Assembly: GCA_036395755.1 (NCBI GenBank)
Contig: DASWCZ010000061.1
Span: forward strand, 12,682 to 76,681
Direction of reading: 5' to 3'
DNA from: Gp7-AA6 sp036395755
GTDB taxonomy: Bacteria; Acidobacteriota; Thermoanaerobaculia; UBA5066; Gp7-AA6
DNA length: 64,000 bases
Each line of letters begins with the position of its first letter. Within the stretch, counting starts at the first letter, position 1. The notes under the pieces are model-generated. The model saw only the letters and a list, made by a program, of their open reading frames with translations, was not told the DNA's origin and made no database searches. Shown one piece after another: positions 17,357 to 26,317 of this stretch. Both the position numbers and the translations under genes were made by a program.

Positions 17357-18802
17357 TCAGCCCACCGATCCTTCGAGCGAGACCCCGAGCAGCTTCTGCG
17401 CCTCGACCGCGAATTCCATCGGAAGCTCCTTGAAGACGACCTTGCAGAAGCCGCTGACGATCATGTTGACCGCCTCCTCCGGCGAGATCCCGCGCTGCTG
17501 GAAGTAGAAGATCTGGTCCTCGCCGATCTTCGACGTCGACGCCTCGTGCTCCATCTGCGCGGTGGAGTTCAGCACCTCGATGACCGGAAACGTGTGTGCG
17601 CCGCACTTGTCGCCGATCAGGAGCGAGTCGCACTGCGAGTAGTTGCGCGCGTTGTCCGCCTTGCCGAGGATCTTGACGAGCCCGCGGTAGGTGTTCTGTC
17701 CGTGCCCGGCCGAGATCCCCTTCGAGACGATGGTGGATTTCGTATTCTTGCCGATGTGGATCATCTTGGTGCCCGTGTCCGCCTGCTGGTAGTTGTTCGT
17801 CACCGCGACCGAGTAGAACTCGCCGACGGAGTTGTCCCCCTGCAGGATGCAGCTCGGGTACTTCCAGGTGATCGCGGAGCCGGTCTCGACCTGAGTCCAC
17901 GAGATCTTCGAGCTCCTGCCGAGACACTTTCCGCGCTTTGTTACGAAGTTGTAGATGCCGCCGCGCCCCTGCTCGTCGCCCGGGTACCAGTTCTGGACGG
18001 TCGAGTACTTGATCTCGGCGTCGTCCAGCGCGATGAGCTCGACGACGGCCGCGTGGAGCTGGTTCTCGTCGCGCATCGGGGCGGTACAGCCCTCCAGGTA
18101 GCTCACGTACGCGCCTTCGTCCGCGATGATCAGCGTGCGCTCGAACTGCCCGGTCTTCTCGGCGTTGATCCGGAAATAGGTCGAGAGCTCCATCGGGCAG
18201 TGAACCCCCTTCGGCACGTAGACGAAGGAGCCGTCGGAGAAGACCGCGGAATTGAGCGTCGCGAAGAAGTTGTCGGTGTAGGGGACCACGGAGCCGAGGT
18301 ATTTCTTCACGAGCTCCGGATGGTTGTGGACCGCCTCGGAGAAGGAACAGAAGAGGACGCCGACTTTCGCGAGCTTCTCCCGGAACGTCGTCGCGACCGA
18401 GACGCTGTCGAACACCGCGTCGACCGCGACGCCGGCGAGCTTCTCGCGCTCACGCAGAGGGATTCCCAGCTTCTCATACGTCTCGAGGAGCTTCGGATCA
18501 ACCTCGTCCAAGCTCTTCGGCCCGTCCGTGCGCGACTTGGGGGCCGAGTAGTAGACGATCCCCTGGTAGTCGATCGGCGCGTAGTGGACGTTCTGCCAGG
18601 TCGGCTCCTTCATCGTCAACCAGTGACGAAACGCCTTCAAGCGCCAGTCGGTGAGCCACTCGGGCTCCCCCTTCTTTGCGGAGATCAGACGGATGACGTC
18701 TTCGGAGAGACCCGGCGGGACGGACTCCGACTCGATGTCGGTGACGAACCCCGCCTTGTAGGGACGGCTCGACTCGAAGAGAGAACGTGGGTCGGTGCTC
18801 AT
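17357..18802 (-). CDS. sufB: SufB, Fe-S cluster scaffold protein
   Basis: A 481-residue SufB: first and best conserved gene of the operon. Diagnostic segments are VPKGVHCPMELSTYFRIN, SYLEGCTAPMRDENQLHAAVVE, RNYSQCDSLLIGDKCGAHTFP and EDQIFYFQQRGIS. Cysteines in these motifs include the cluster and sulfur-handling positions of the SufBC2D scaffold. The order is sufB-C-D-S-U-T-rrf2, all on the minus strand with mostly overlapping junctions. Confidence 0.97.
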   Translation of the reverse strand: MSTDPRSLFESSRPYKAGFVTDIESESVPPGLSEDVIRLISAKKGEPEWLTDWRLKAFRHWLTMKEPTWQNVHYAPIDYQGIVYYSAPKSRTDGPKSLDEVDPKLLETYEKLGIPLREREKLAGVAVDAVFDSVSVATTFREKLAKVGVLFCSFSEAVHNHPELVKKYLGSVVPYTDNFFATLNSAVFSDGSFVYVPKGVHCPMELSTYFRINAEKTGQFERTLIIADEGAYVSYLEGCTAPMRDENQLHAAVVELIALDDAEIKYSTVQNWYPGDEQGRGGIYNFVTKRGKCLGRSSKISWTQVETGSAITWKYPSCILQGDNSVGEFYSVAVTNNYQQADTGTKMIHIGKNTKSTIVSKGISAGHGQNTYRGLVKILGKADNARNYSQCDSLLIGDKCGAHTFPVIEVLNSTAQMEHEASTSKIGEDQIFYFQQRGISPEEAVNMIVSGFCKVVFKELPMEFAVEAQKLLGVSLEGSVG

Positions 18803-18826
18803 CGGGAACTCTCCATGATGGATGGG

Positions 18827-18874
18827 AGCTTATTGAATCCGTACGGAAAAGTCAACTTTCTTAGTATGGCTAAG
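18827..18874 (-). promoter_or_regulatory. candidate sufB promoter and operator
   Basis: On the minus strand, TTGACT (18855-18850) is followed after 17 bases by TAAGCT, a weak -10. The palindrome CCGTACGG (18839-18846) sits in the spacer, and CTTAG-N5-CTAAG (18860-18874) lies just upstream of the -35. Either dyad could be the site of the Rrf2 regulator encoded at the operon's end. This is a prediction from position and symmetry only. Confidence 0.35.
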
Positions 18875-18928
18875 CTCCATTGTCAGAGCCATTTACATCT
18901 AGCCGCTGCAGCGTAGACTGCTTTCGCC

Positions 18929-20800
18929 ATGTCGCCTCCGTCCGGAGTTCGAGTCGCCTCTCCCCCGGATCGCCCGCTTCTGGTCTTCGACGGAGATTGC
19001 AGCTTCTGCCGGTTCTGGGTCGCGCGTTGGAAAAGCATGACGGGCGATCGCCTGGGGTACGCGCCCTGCCAGGAGACCGCTGCCCGATTCCCGGAGATCC
19101 CGGAGGAGGAGTTTGCGCACGCGGTGCAACTCGTCCTGCCGACCGGGGAGGTCTTCTCGGGCGCGGAGGCCGCCGTCCGGACCCTTGCGGAGGTGCCCGG
19201 TCACCGCCACTGGCTTGCGATATATCGGGGAATCCCGGGCGCGCGTGTTCTCACCGAGGCCGCTTACCGGTTCATCGCGGGTCATCGCGACGTCTTTTTC
19301 CGGATCACCCGCCTCCTGTGGGGATCCGTCGCGGAGAAGCCGACTTACTTTGGCGCCAGCTCCATCTTCGTGCGACTCGTCGGTCTCTGCTACCTGGCCG
19401 CGTTCCTTTCTCTGTGGATGCAGGTCGATGGCCTGATCGGCCCCCGCGGCATCCTGCCGGCGGAGGGTTACCTCGACTGGATCCGGGCGCAGACGGGGCC
19501 TTCCCGGTACTGGCTCGTTCCGACGCTCGCCTGGCTGTCTGCGAAGCCCATGATGCTCCATGGCCTTTGCGCCGGCGGAGTGCTCGCGTCGCTGTCGGTG
19601 TTCTTCGGCTTCGCGCCGACCGTCGGCTTGACGCTCGCCTGGGCCTCCTACCTGTCGCTGTCATCGATCTCACAGATCTTCCTGAGCTATCAGTGGGACG
19701 CGCTTCTCCTCGAGACGGGACTGCTCGCGATCTTCCTTTCGCCTCCCGCCTGGAAGCTCCGTTTTTCCCCGTCCTCGCCCCCTTCCACGACCGCGCTCCT
19801 TCTCCTGCGGTGGCTGCTGTTCCGGCTGATGTTCTCTTCCGGCGCGGTGAAGCTCGGAAGTGGTGATCCTTCCTGGCGTTCGCTGACCGCGCTTCGCGTC
19901 CACTACGAAACGCAACCTCTCCCGACCTGGATCGGATGGGCGTTTCACCAGTTTCCGGCTTCGTTCCAGACCGTGTCCTGCGTCTTTCTCTTCTTCGTCG
20001 AGCTCGTCGTGCCTTTTCTGTTCTTCGCGCCGCGCCGCGCGAAACACCTCGCGTTCGGTCTCCTTCTCGTGCTCCAGATCCTGATCGCGCTGACCGGCAA
20101 CTACGCGTTCTTCAACTGGCTCGCGATCGCGCTCTGCGCGCTCCTGATCGACGACGCGTCGCTGCCGTCGCGGCTCGCGCGGAGGGTGCCCGCGGGACCG
20201 TCGCCGGGAGGGGCGCGGCGGTGGCCGGTCGGCGTGATGGCTCCCGTTGTCGGAGTGCTCCTGATCGCCAGCATCGTCCAGCTCGTTTTCACGGTCCGCC
20301 ATTCGGCCACGGGGGTGCCGAAGGTCGCCGTCCAGGTCGTCGAGTGGCTGTCGCCTCTTCGGAGTGTCAACCAGTACGGCCTCTTCGCGGTGATGACGAC
20401 CCGCCGGCCCGAGATCATCGTCGAGGGAAGCGACGACGGCCGAACGTGGAAGGCCTACGAGTTTCGATGGAAGCCCGGGGCCGTCGAGCGGCGGCCCCCC
20501 TTCGTCGCCCCGCATCAGCCGCGCCTCGACTGGCAGATGTGGTTCGCGGCGCTCGAGACGTGTCAAGAAAACCCCTGGCTCGTCAACTTCCTTGGACGTC
20601 TCCTGCAGGGGGAGCCGGCAGTGCTGCGGCTGCTCGCCACGAATCCCTTTCCCGCCGGTCCGCCGCGCTATGTGCGCACTCTCCTCTATCAGTACCGCTT
20701 CACGGACCGGCAGTCGCGCCGCTCGACGGGAGCGTGGTGGAGGCGGGAGCTCGAAGGCCCGTACTGTCCGATCGTGTCGCGCGACATGCTGCGGCAGTGA
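18929..20800 (+). CDS. fusion: DCC/DUF393 thiol-oxidoreductase domain + lipase-maturation-factor-like membrane protein
   Basis: A 623-residue protein. Residues 16-130 form a DUF393 (DCC) domain starting LLVFDGDCSFCRFW, with a thioredoxin-like CxxC (Cys24, Cys27). The remainder has about eight transmembrane segments and resembles lipase maturation factor (LMF1) proteins: YLSLSSISQIFLSYQWDALLLETG, LLFRLMFSSGAVKLGSGDPSWRSLTAL, HYETQPLPTW, then a soluble C-terminal part beginning YGLFAVMTTRRPEI. LMF1 in animals supports folding of disulfide-bonded lipases in the ER; joining it to a thiol-redox domain suggests a role in oxidative folding of exported proteins. The substrate is unknown. It is divergent from sufB. 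Confidence 0.82.
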   Translation: MSPPSGVRVASPPDRPLLVFDGDCSFCRFWVARWKSMTGDRLGYAPCQETAARFPEIPEEEFAHAVQLVLPTGEVFSGAEAAVRTLAEVPGHRHWLAIYRGIPGARVLTEAAYRFIAGHRDVFFRITRLLWGSVAEKPTYFGASSIFVRLVGLCYLAAFLSLWMQVDGLIGPRGILPAEGYLDWIRAQTGPSRYWLVPTLAWLSAKPMMLHGLCAGGVLASLSVFFGFAPTVGLTLAWASYLSLSSISQIFLSYQWDALLLETGLLAIFLSPPAWKLRFSPSSPPSTTALLLLRWLLFRLMFSSGAVKLGSGDPSWRSLTALRVHYETQPLPTWIGWAFHQFPASFQTVSCVFLFFVELVVPFLFFAPRRAKHLAFGLLLVLQILIALTGNYAFFNWLAIALCALLIDDASLPSRLARRVPAGPSPGGARRWPVGVMAPVVGVLLIASIVQLVFTVRHSATGVPKVAVQVVEWLSPLRSVNQYGLFAVMTTRRPEIIVEGSDDGRTWKAYEFRWKPGAVERRPPFVAPHQPRLDWQMWFAALETCQENPWLVNFLGRLLQGEPAVLRLLATNPFPAGPPRYVRTLLYQYRFTDRQSRRSTGAWWRRELEGPYCPIVSRDMLRQ

Positions 20801-20814
20801 CGCGCAGCGGGTCG

Positions 20815-22857
20815 TCAGACGCCGAATCGGTCCGGCTCCCAGGCGAGGCCGAGCTCGCCCGGGGGAGCCATGTAGCCGAGCAGAGCGGACGCTGCGACGA
20901 CCGCGGGGCTCGCGAGGTATCCCTCTCCGCCGACGCCCATCCGGTTCTGCCAGTTGCGGTTGAAGGAGGTAATGGCGCGCTCGCCGCGCGCGAGCGAATC
21001 GGGTCCCTGGCCGAAGCAGGGTCCGCACCAGGACTGGCGGATCGCGCCGCCCACGGATCGAAAGACCTCCGCAATCGATTCGCCCGCGAGCCGCGGATCG
21101 GGTACCTCAATCTGGCGTCCCACGCCGCCCGAGCCCGGGAACACGGCCAGGCTCTTCGTCACCCGGCGAAAGCCCTGCTCCCTGGCCGCGCGGATGACGA
21201 GCGCGGCCGAGAGGAGGTCGTCGTAGCTCCCGTTCGTGCAGGAGCCGATCAGCGCCTTGTCGAAGCCGAGTCGCTCGCTCGCGACTTCGTCGGCGGGGTA
21301 TGCGTTTCCGGGCGAGTACGGCTTGGCGATCATGGGCTCGACGGAGTCGAGCGCGAGATTCTCGTCGATCTCGTAGATGGCGTCTCTCCCCGGAGTCACC
21401 CTCGGATAGGGCAGCTCCTCCGGAGCGATTCCCTTCGCGCGGTACCACGCATCGGTCACCTCGTCCTGGGCGAAGATCCCGTTCAAGGCTTCCCCTTCTG
21501 CCATCATGTTCGCGATCGTGTTGCGGTAGGCGATCGGGAGCTGCCGGTCCGCGTCCACGAACTCGACCGACATTCCACCCGATTGCTTCGCGCCCCAGCG
21601 GCGGAGGAGCTCGAGGACGATGTCTTTCCCGCTGACCCACGGCTGCAGTCTTCCCTGAAAGACGACGCGCCGCTGTTTCGCGAGGGTGAAGTAGATGTAG
21701 CCCGTCGCCCATCCGAACCCGAGTGTCGTCGAGCCGACTCCGAAGCCGACCGCACCGTAGGCGCCGTATGCGCGGCTGTGGGAGTCCGCGCCGGGGATGA
21801 ACTGCCCCGGCAGCACCAGGCCCTGCTCCGGAAAGTAGAAGTGGAAGATGCCGTCGCCCGGCGTCGCGTAGTACGGCTTCTCGATCCCGTGCCGCCGCGC
21901 GAACTCACGGCCGATCGACGTCTGTCTCTCATCGGCTTCCTTGCCCGTAAACACGAAGTGGTCGTTTGCGATCGCCGCCTGGCGCGGGAAAATCGAGTTC
22001 CCGCTGGAGATCTGGTTGAACGTGTGAATCGCAAACGGCGCGGTACCGTCGGAAGCCGGGAGAAGGTCCGCGTAAACCCGCAGCGTCGCGCCGGGGGCGA
22101 CGTTTCCTTCCTTGTCCACGCGGTGCGCCCAGACGATCTGCTCCGTCGCCGTCAGCCGTCGCGAGGTCTCCGGATCCGGCCACGCCAGCTCGGGAAGCGT
22201 CTCCACCGAGCGGCGAAACTCCCGCCGTCCGACGGCGAAGATCCCGCCGCTGACGCGGATCTCCTCTTCTTTCGACGTCAGCGGGACCGGCTCGTACGAC
22301 TTGTTCTTCGTCTCGTTCGTCAGCCGGCGCGTCGCGACGTCAAATGCGAAGAGGTCGCCGTCCTCCGCATCCGCCACCGCCTCCGGGCTCTGCACGACGT
22401 GGAGTCCGAGGTTGAACGCGTTCCGGCGGAAGATGTCGCCCATGTTCGCGCCGCACACGACGACGAGCTCGAGCCCGGCCTCCTCCGCGACGCCCTTCAA
22501 TCCGGCGGGGCTCATCTCGCGCGACGAGCCGATCGCGAATCGGTCGCCGGCGACCAGGAACGTCTCACCGCGATGAACTCGCTCGCGGAAGTCGGGCATC
22601 AGGTAGCGAAACGTGCCCGCCTTCCAGCGCTCATCCAGATGCTCCAGGCTCTCCGAAACGCAGTCGGCAGCGGGGGTGATCTGATCCGTATCGATCGCGT
22701 CGAGCTTCCTGCCCGGGACTTTCGGATCCCAGAAGACCAGCGCCTTCCCGCGGATCGTGCGCGGGGAGCCCTCGCCGGCCGCGTCGGAGGGTCGCGGGCC
22801 GGGCAGGCGATCGGCGGTGACGCCCGGCTTCAAACGCGCGGGCTCGATGCGGTGCAT
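20815..22857 (-). CDS. aconitase-superfamily (de)hydratase with N-terminal swivel domain
   Basis: A 680-residue Fe-S hydro-lyase in which the small swivel (LeuD-like) domain comes first: GKALVFWDPKV, DTDQITPAADC, AIGSSREMSPAGLKG and FRRNAFNLGL in residues 35-230. The catalytic (LeuC/aconitase) domains follow: PGADSHSRAYGAYGAVGFGVGS, and the cluster cysteines in GSCTNGSYDD and SWCGPCFGQG. This order recalls aconitase B without its helical N-terminal domain, and is the reverse of mitochondrial-type aconitase. The reaction could be aconitate, isopropylmalate or homoaconitate hydration; I cannot choose from sequence alone. The ATG at 22857 is preferred to a GTG six bases earlier. Confidence 0.82.
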   Translation of the reverse strand: MHRIEPARLKPGVTADRLPGPRPSDAAGEGSPRTIRGKALVFWDPKVPGRKLDAIDTDQITPAADCVSESLEHLDERWKAGTFRYLMPDFRERVHRGETFLVAGDRFAIGSSREMSPAGLKGVAEEAGLELVVVCGANMGDIFRRNAFNLGLHVVQSPEAVADAEDGDLFAFDVATRRLTNETKNKSYEPVPLTSKEEEIRVSGGIFAVGRREFRRSVETLPELAWPDPETSRRLTATEQIVWAHRVDKEGNVAPGATLRVYADLLPASDGTAPFAIHTFNQISSGNSIFPRQAAIANDHFVFTGKEADERQTSIGREFARRHGIEKPYYATPGDGIFHFYFPEQGLVLPGQFIPGADSHSRAYGAYGAVGFGVGSTTLGFGWATGYIYFTLAKQRRVVFQGRLQPWVSGKDIVLELLRRWGAKQSGGMSVEFVDADRQLPIAYRNTIANMMAEGEALNGIFAQDEVTDAWYRAKGIAPEELPYPRVTPGRDAIYEIDENLALDSVEPMIAKPYSPGNAYPADEVASERLGFDKALIGSCTNGSYDDLLSAALVIRAAREQGFRRVTKSLAVFPGSGGVGRQIEVPDPRLAGESIAEVFRSVGGAIRQSWCGPCFGQGPDSLARGERAITSFNRNWQNRMGVGGEGYLASPAVVAASALLGYMAPPGELGLAWEPDRFGV

Positions 22858-22911
22858 CCGCACAACGCTAACGCATCGCGACCCCGGGCCGTTCCCGGCG
22901 CGGCCCGAGCC

Positions 22912-23052
22912 CTAGAAACTCAGCAGGCGGTCGAAGAACGAGCGGTATTTCGTGAGCGCAACCCTCAGGTCTTCGGTCGAGATGCGGTCGCCGCGGTCCC
23001 ATTGCCGCTCGAGCTCGGAGCGCTCCCCCGCGAAAACTTCGGCCAGGTCCAC
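22912..23052 (-). CDS. small hypothetical protein, 46 aa
   Basis: A short frame starting at GTG 23052, with a charged, helical composition (ELERQWDRGD, STEDLRVALTKY) ending FFDRLLSF. It looks protein-like rather than random and lies just upstream of the aconitase-family gene. It has no visible ribosome site and no recognised family. It may be the end of a longer decayed gene. Confidence 0.3.
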   Translation of the reverse strand: MDLAEVFAGERSELERQWDRGDRISTEDLRVALTKYRSFFDRLLSF

Positions 23053-23090
23053 ACGACGTGCAAGCGGGATACATCGAGACGGGCCTTCCC

Positions 23091-23336
23091 GTGACTTCTC
23101 TTCGGGTCGTCATCGTGAAGCCGAGCAAGTACGACGAGATGTCGCGGATGGCGAGCGCGCGCGGTCTCCACCCGATGGCCGGAGGAATCGGCCGCGTGCG
23201 CAGGGATCGGGCGGGCGATTACTCCGAGCTGCGGCGACGGACTTTCGGCATCGACCAGGCGCCCTTGCCGTCGAGCCTCCCGCTTTCGAGAACGGAGGAG
23301 GAAATCAACCGCCGCGCGAAACTCGTGCCCGCGTAG
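23091..23336 (+). CDS. hypothetical or decayed protein, 81 aa
   Basis: Frame from GTG 23091 to 23336. It begins TSLRVVIVKPSKYDE, which resembles the first beta strand of B12-binding radical-SAM proteins, but nothing after residue 16 supports that family. The piece could be a fossil N-terminus joined to unrelated sequence. It lies between the small minus-strand frame and the M56 gene, with no clear ribosome site. Confidence 0.25.
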   Translation: MTSLRVVIVKPSKYDEMSRMASARGLHPMAGGIGRVRRDRAGDYSELRRRTFGIDQAPLPSSLPLSRTEEEINRRAKLVPA

Positions 23337-23342
23337 TTCCGG

Positions 23343-25850
23343 TCAGTCCGACGGGTCTTTGCCCCGGTCCTTCGCGCGGGCGAGAGCCCGGCGAAAACGC
23401 GGATCGCCGCGCAGGTTGTCCAGGTCATCGTCCCCCCGGAGAGTCCCGTTCGCGTCAAAACCCGCGTCGAGCGCCTGGAAGAGCCAGCCGAACGCCTCGT
23501 CCTTCCGGTCCAGGCGCGAGTAGGCGCATGCGAGGTTGTACATCGTCGTCGGCTTGCGATACCCCATCTCCAGAGCGCGGCGGAAAGCCGGGACGGCCTC
23601 CCGGGCGCGGTTCCCCTCGATGCGCGCGTAGCCGAGGTTGAACCAGGCGCGGGCGCTCTCGGGATGGCGCCGGGTGTAGTCGTCGAAGTGCTGCTCGACC
23701 TCGCGCCATGCCGACTGGCGGGACGAGCGCAGCCACTGCTTGTGGCCACCGAAATCCTGGAATCGGTGGAGCTCGAGATCTTCGGCCATCTTCACGAGCT
23801 CGCGGTAGCGCGGCTCGCCGCGCAGGTTGTCGAGATCGTCGTCCTTGCGGATCTGACCCGGATCGTCGAAACCGGCCTCGACGGCCTTATCGAGGAAATC
23901 GAGCCCGGCGGCCCTGTCCCCCTTCCGGGAAAAGGCGCAGGCGGTGTTATAGAGCGAGGCGCCCTCCCGGTAGCCGCGGGCTACGGAGGTCTGGAACGCG
24001 GCAGCGGCGAGGTCGTAACGGCCCGCCTCCAGGAGATCTTTTCCGGTCTCGTAGAAGACTTTTCCGCGGGTGGACGCCGCCGACTTCAAGCGCTCGTACC
24101 GCGCCGCGAGGCGTTCCGCTTCCGCCGACCTTTCCTCGATCTTCTTTTCACGCGACTCGCGGCGCAGCTCTCCGAAGCGGGGATGGGACCGCAGAGAATC
24201 GAGATCCTCGTCTTTGGCGAGGTACGAGTCGATTTCGAACCCTTCGTCGATCGCCTTCTGGAGCCACTCGAACGCCCGGGCCGCGTCTCCCTTTCTCGCA
24301 TAGCCGCAGGCGACGTTGTACGTCGCCGCCTCGACTCGCTCTCCTTCTTCGATCGATCGCCGGAAGGCGTCGATCGCCTCCTCGTAGCGGCCTCCGCGGT
24401 GAAACGACATTCCGCGGTCGTACCAGGAACCTTCCTCGGGATGGGTCTTCTTCGAGGCCTTCTCGAACTCGCCGTCCGGGTTGGATTTTGAGTCCGGCTG
24501 CACGACGGCGTCCGCCTCGACGGCTTCGGCGGAGGCGTCTTCCGGAGAGGCGAGACTCTCGAGCGCGGGCGTAGCCGGCGCGGGCTCGTTCCCCTTCCGG
24601 CGCGGAACGGCGGGAGCTGCGCCGCGGGTCTTCTGGGGACACGAAGAGGCGGGACTCGCGCTGGGCTCCTCGGCGGCGGCGGCGAAAAAACGCGATCTGT
24701 CCGGGGACATCGCGTCGGCTTTCCGCGCCGTCCAGGGCTCGAGGGCCGCGAGGCCGAGGACGGCGGCGAAGAGGGCGCCCGCCGCGAGACGCGCCTCTGC
24801 CGGCGAGACTGTCCGCCGCTCGACGGCGGGGTCGAGAATCGCCCGCATCCGGCCGTCCCAGTACGAGCGCCGGGCCATCGCGACCGCGAGCATGGCGCGC
24901 TGATGCGAGAGCCGGAGCGACCGGATGATCGACAGCAGATGCGCGGCGTACACGGAGGCGCGGGTTCCGGCGGCGAGGACGAGGTCGTCGCAGGCGCGCT
25001 CGCAGTCCTTTCGCATCTGGACGCGGATCGTCCACGCGAGCGGGTGGAACCAGTAAAGGGCCGCCGCGGTAGATCCGAGGAGGAGCGCGAGCCAGTCTGC
25101 CCGCTTGACGTGTGCGAGCTCGTGGAGAAGGATGACCCGGCGTCTCTCCTCGTTCCACCGGTGCGATCCCTCGGGAAGGAGAACGACCGGCCGCAAGATT
25201 CCCGTCGTCACCGGAACGGCGAGGTCCGCGCTGAAGAGGAGATTGACCGGACGCGGGAGGCCGAGCTTCGCCGAGAGTTCGCCCGCAATGACCCTCCAGC
25301 CGGGGTCCGCGTCGGCACCGGCGCGTCGGCAGACCCGCCGAACGCGCGCCGCGCCCAGGGCGAGACGGGCGAGCGCGAGCGCCGTTCCCGCCGACCACAG
25401 ACCGAGAACGGCGACCATCCACGTCATGGGAGAAAGGGGTTCCTTCGGCAGCATCGGGATCCGACGCGCCGCCGGGGCGCTTTCTTCGGCGGGTGCTTCC
25501 GGCTGGCGGACATCCCGATCCACCGTGGAGAACTCCGGCTCGACCGCTGCCCCGCTCGCGTCGTCCTCGAGTCGCGGCGCGACTTGGCTGCCGGCGCGGC
25601 TCGCTCGAGCGAACGTCTTCGCCTCGGGAACCGGGCTCGTCAGGAGGGGTAGCTCCCAATGCGGCGCGACGAGGGTTGCCGCCGGAAGGAGCAGCGATCC
25701 GGCGAGGCCGAGCGTTGCGACGAGCTGGCGGGCGGCCGCCGACGCCCGTTTGAGCAGGACCAGGGCGAGAGCGGTCATCGCGAGAAGAACGGTCGCCTTG
25801 AAAGCGACGTCCAGGGCGAAACGAACCGCGACGGCGACGTTCTCTTCCAT
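23343..25850 (-). CDS. M56 (BlaR1-type) membrane metallopeptidase fused to TPR-like repeats
   Basis: An 835-residue protein. Residues 1-400 form the BlaR1-like membrane unit: transmembrane helices at about 15-33, 45-62 and 143-168, and a zinc-peptidase motif HELAHVKRAD (His243-Glu244-His247), with further hydrophobic segments near 253 and 355. A Pro/Ala-rich linker (about 400-465) leads to three TPR-like modules sharing the ends DEDLDSLRSHPRF, DDDLDNLRGEPRY and DDDLDNLRGDPRF. In BlaR1 systems the peptidase senses a signal and inactivates BlaI. Here a TPR array replaces the penicillin-binding sensor, so the signal is probably not a beta-lactam. It is encoded one base after blaI. Confidence 0.88.
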   Translation of the reverse strand: MEENVAVAVRFALDVAFKATVLLAMTALALVLLKRASAAARQLVATLGLAGSLLLPAATLVAPHWELPLLTSPVPEAKTFARASRAGSQVAPRLEDDASGAAVEPEFSTVDRDVRQPEAPAEESAPAARRIPMLPKEPLSPMTWMVAVLGLWSAGTALALARLALGAARVRRVCRRAGADADPGWRVIAGELSAKLGLPRPVNLLFSADLAVPVTTGILRPVVLLPEGSHRWNEERRRVILLHELAHVKRADWLALLLGSTAAALYWFHPLAWTIRVQMRKDCERACDDLVLAAGTRASVYAAHLLSIIRSLRLSHQRAMLAVAMARRSYWDGRMRAILDPAVERRTVSPAEARLAAGALFAAVLGLAALEPWTARKADAMSPDRSRFFAAAAEEPSASPASSCPQKTRGAAPAVPRRKGNEPAPATPALESLASPEDASAEAVEADAVVQPDSKSNPDGEFEKASKKTHPEEGSWYDRGMSFHRGGRYEEAIDAFRRSIEEGERVEAATYNVACGYARKGDAARAFEWLQKAIDEGFEIDSYLAKDEDLDSLRSHPRFGELRRESREKKIEERSAEAERLAARYERLKSAASTRGKVFYETGKDLLEAGRYDLAAAAFQTSVARGYREGASLYNTACAFSRKGDRAAGLDFLDKAVEAGFDDPGQIRKDDDLDNLRGEPRYRELVKMAEDLELHRFQDFGGHKQWLRSSRQSAWREVEQHFDDYTRRHPESARAWFNLGYARIEGNRAREAVPAFRRALEMGYRKPTTMYNLACAYSRLDRKDEAFGWLFQALDAGFDANGTLRGDDDLDNLRGDPRFRRALARAKDRGKDPSD

Positions 25851-25851
25851 T

Positions 25852-26241
25852 TCAGCGGCCCTCCTGCCTGGCCTGTTCGATCAAACGAGAAAGACGATCC
25901 AGATCGTCGTCGGTGATTTCCGTCCGGGAGATGTCGAGCAGCGCGGCCACGGCTTTCTCGGTCGAGCCGTCGAAGAAAGTCTTCAGCATGTTCTGGAGGG
26001 CCGAGCGGCTCGCGCGGATGCGCGGAACGACCGGGACGTAGACGTAGCTCTTTCCCTCGAGGGCGTGACGCAGGTGTCTCTTGTCCTCGAGCACGCGGAG
26101 TATCGCGCGGACCGCGGAGTAGCTGGGCGGGTCCGGAAGCCGGGACAGGACGTCGCCGACGGTGACCCGCCCGAGACGGTAGACCACGTCCATGATCTGC
26201 CGTTCCCGACGACTGAGGTGGATCAGGGTCTTCTTCGCCAT
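25852..26241 (-). CDS. BlaI/MecI/CopY-family transcriptional repressor
   Basis: A 129-residue winged-helix repressor: SRRERQIMDVVYRLGRVTVGDVLSRL, then SAVRAILRVLEDKRHL as recognition region, and a C-terminal dimerisation helix (FFDGSTEKAVAALLDI). It lies directly upstream of its M56 peptidase partner. The peptidase is expected to lift repression by cleavage. It probably autoregulates through the two dyads at 26286-26317, 45 bases upstream of its start. Confidence 0.93.
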   Translation of the reverse strand: MAKKTLIHLSRRERQIMDVVYRLGRVTVGDVLSRLPDPPSYSAVRAILRVLEDKRHLRHALEGKSYVYVPVVPRIRASRSALQNMLKTFFDGSTEKAVAALLDISRTEITDDDLDRLSRLIEQARQEGR

Positions 26242-26285
26242 GGGCCTCCTGTTTGATCCGGCTCGTCCGCCGCTACCCGAGCCCT

Positions 26286-26317
26286 GCTAAAAAACCAGCA
26301 CATGCTAAGAAATTAGC
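26286..26317 (-). promoter_or_regulatory. two operator-like dyads upstream of blaI
   Basis: GCTAA-GAAA-TTAGC (26304-26317) is a perfect inverted repeat. GCTAA-AAAA-CCAGC (26286-26299) is an imperfect second copy exactly 18 bases away. BlaI-type repressors bind paired dyads of about this size; assignment to this BlaI is inferred from position. Confidence 0.55.

Noticed and set aside
19936..23094. A 1052-codon open frame on the plus strand
   Set aside because: It covers parts of the DCC-LMF gene and the antisense of the aconitase-family gene. Its composition is Arg-rich without domains, so it is a shadow frame.
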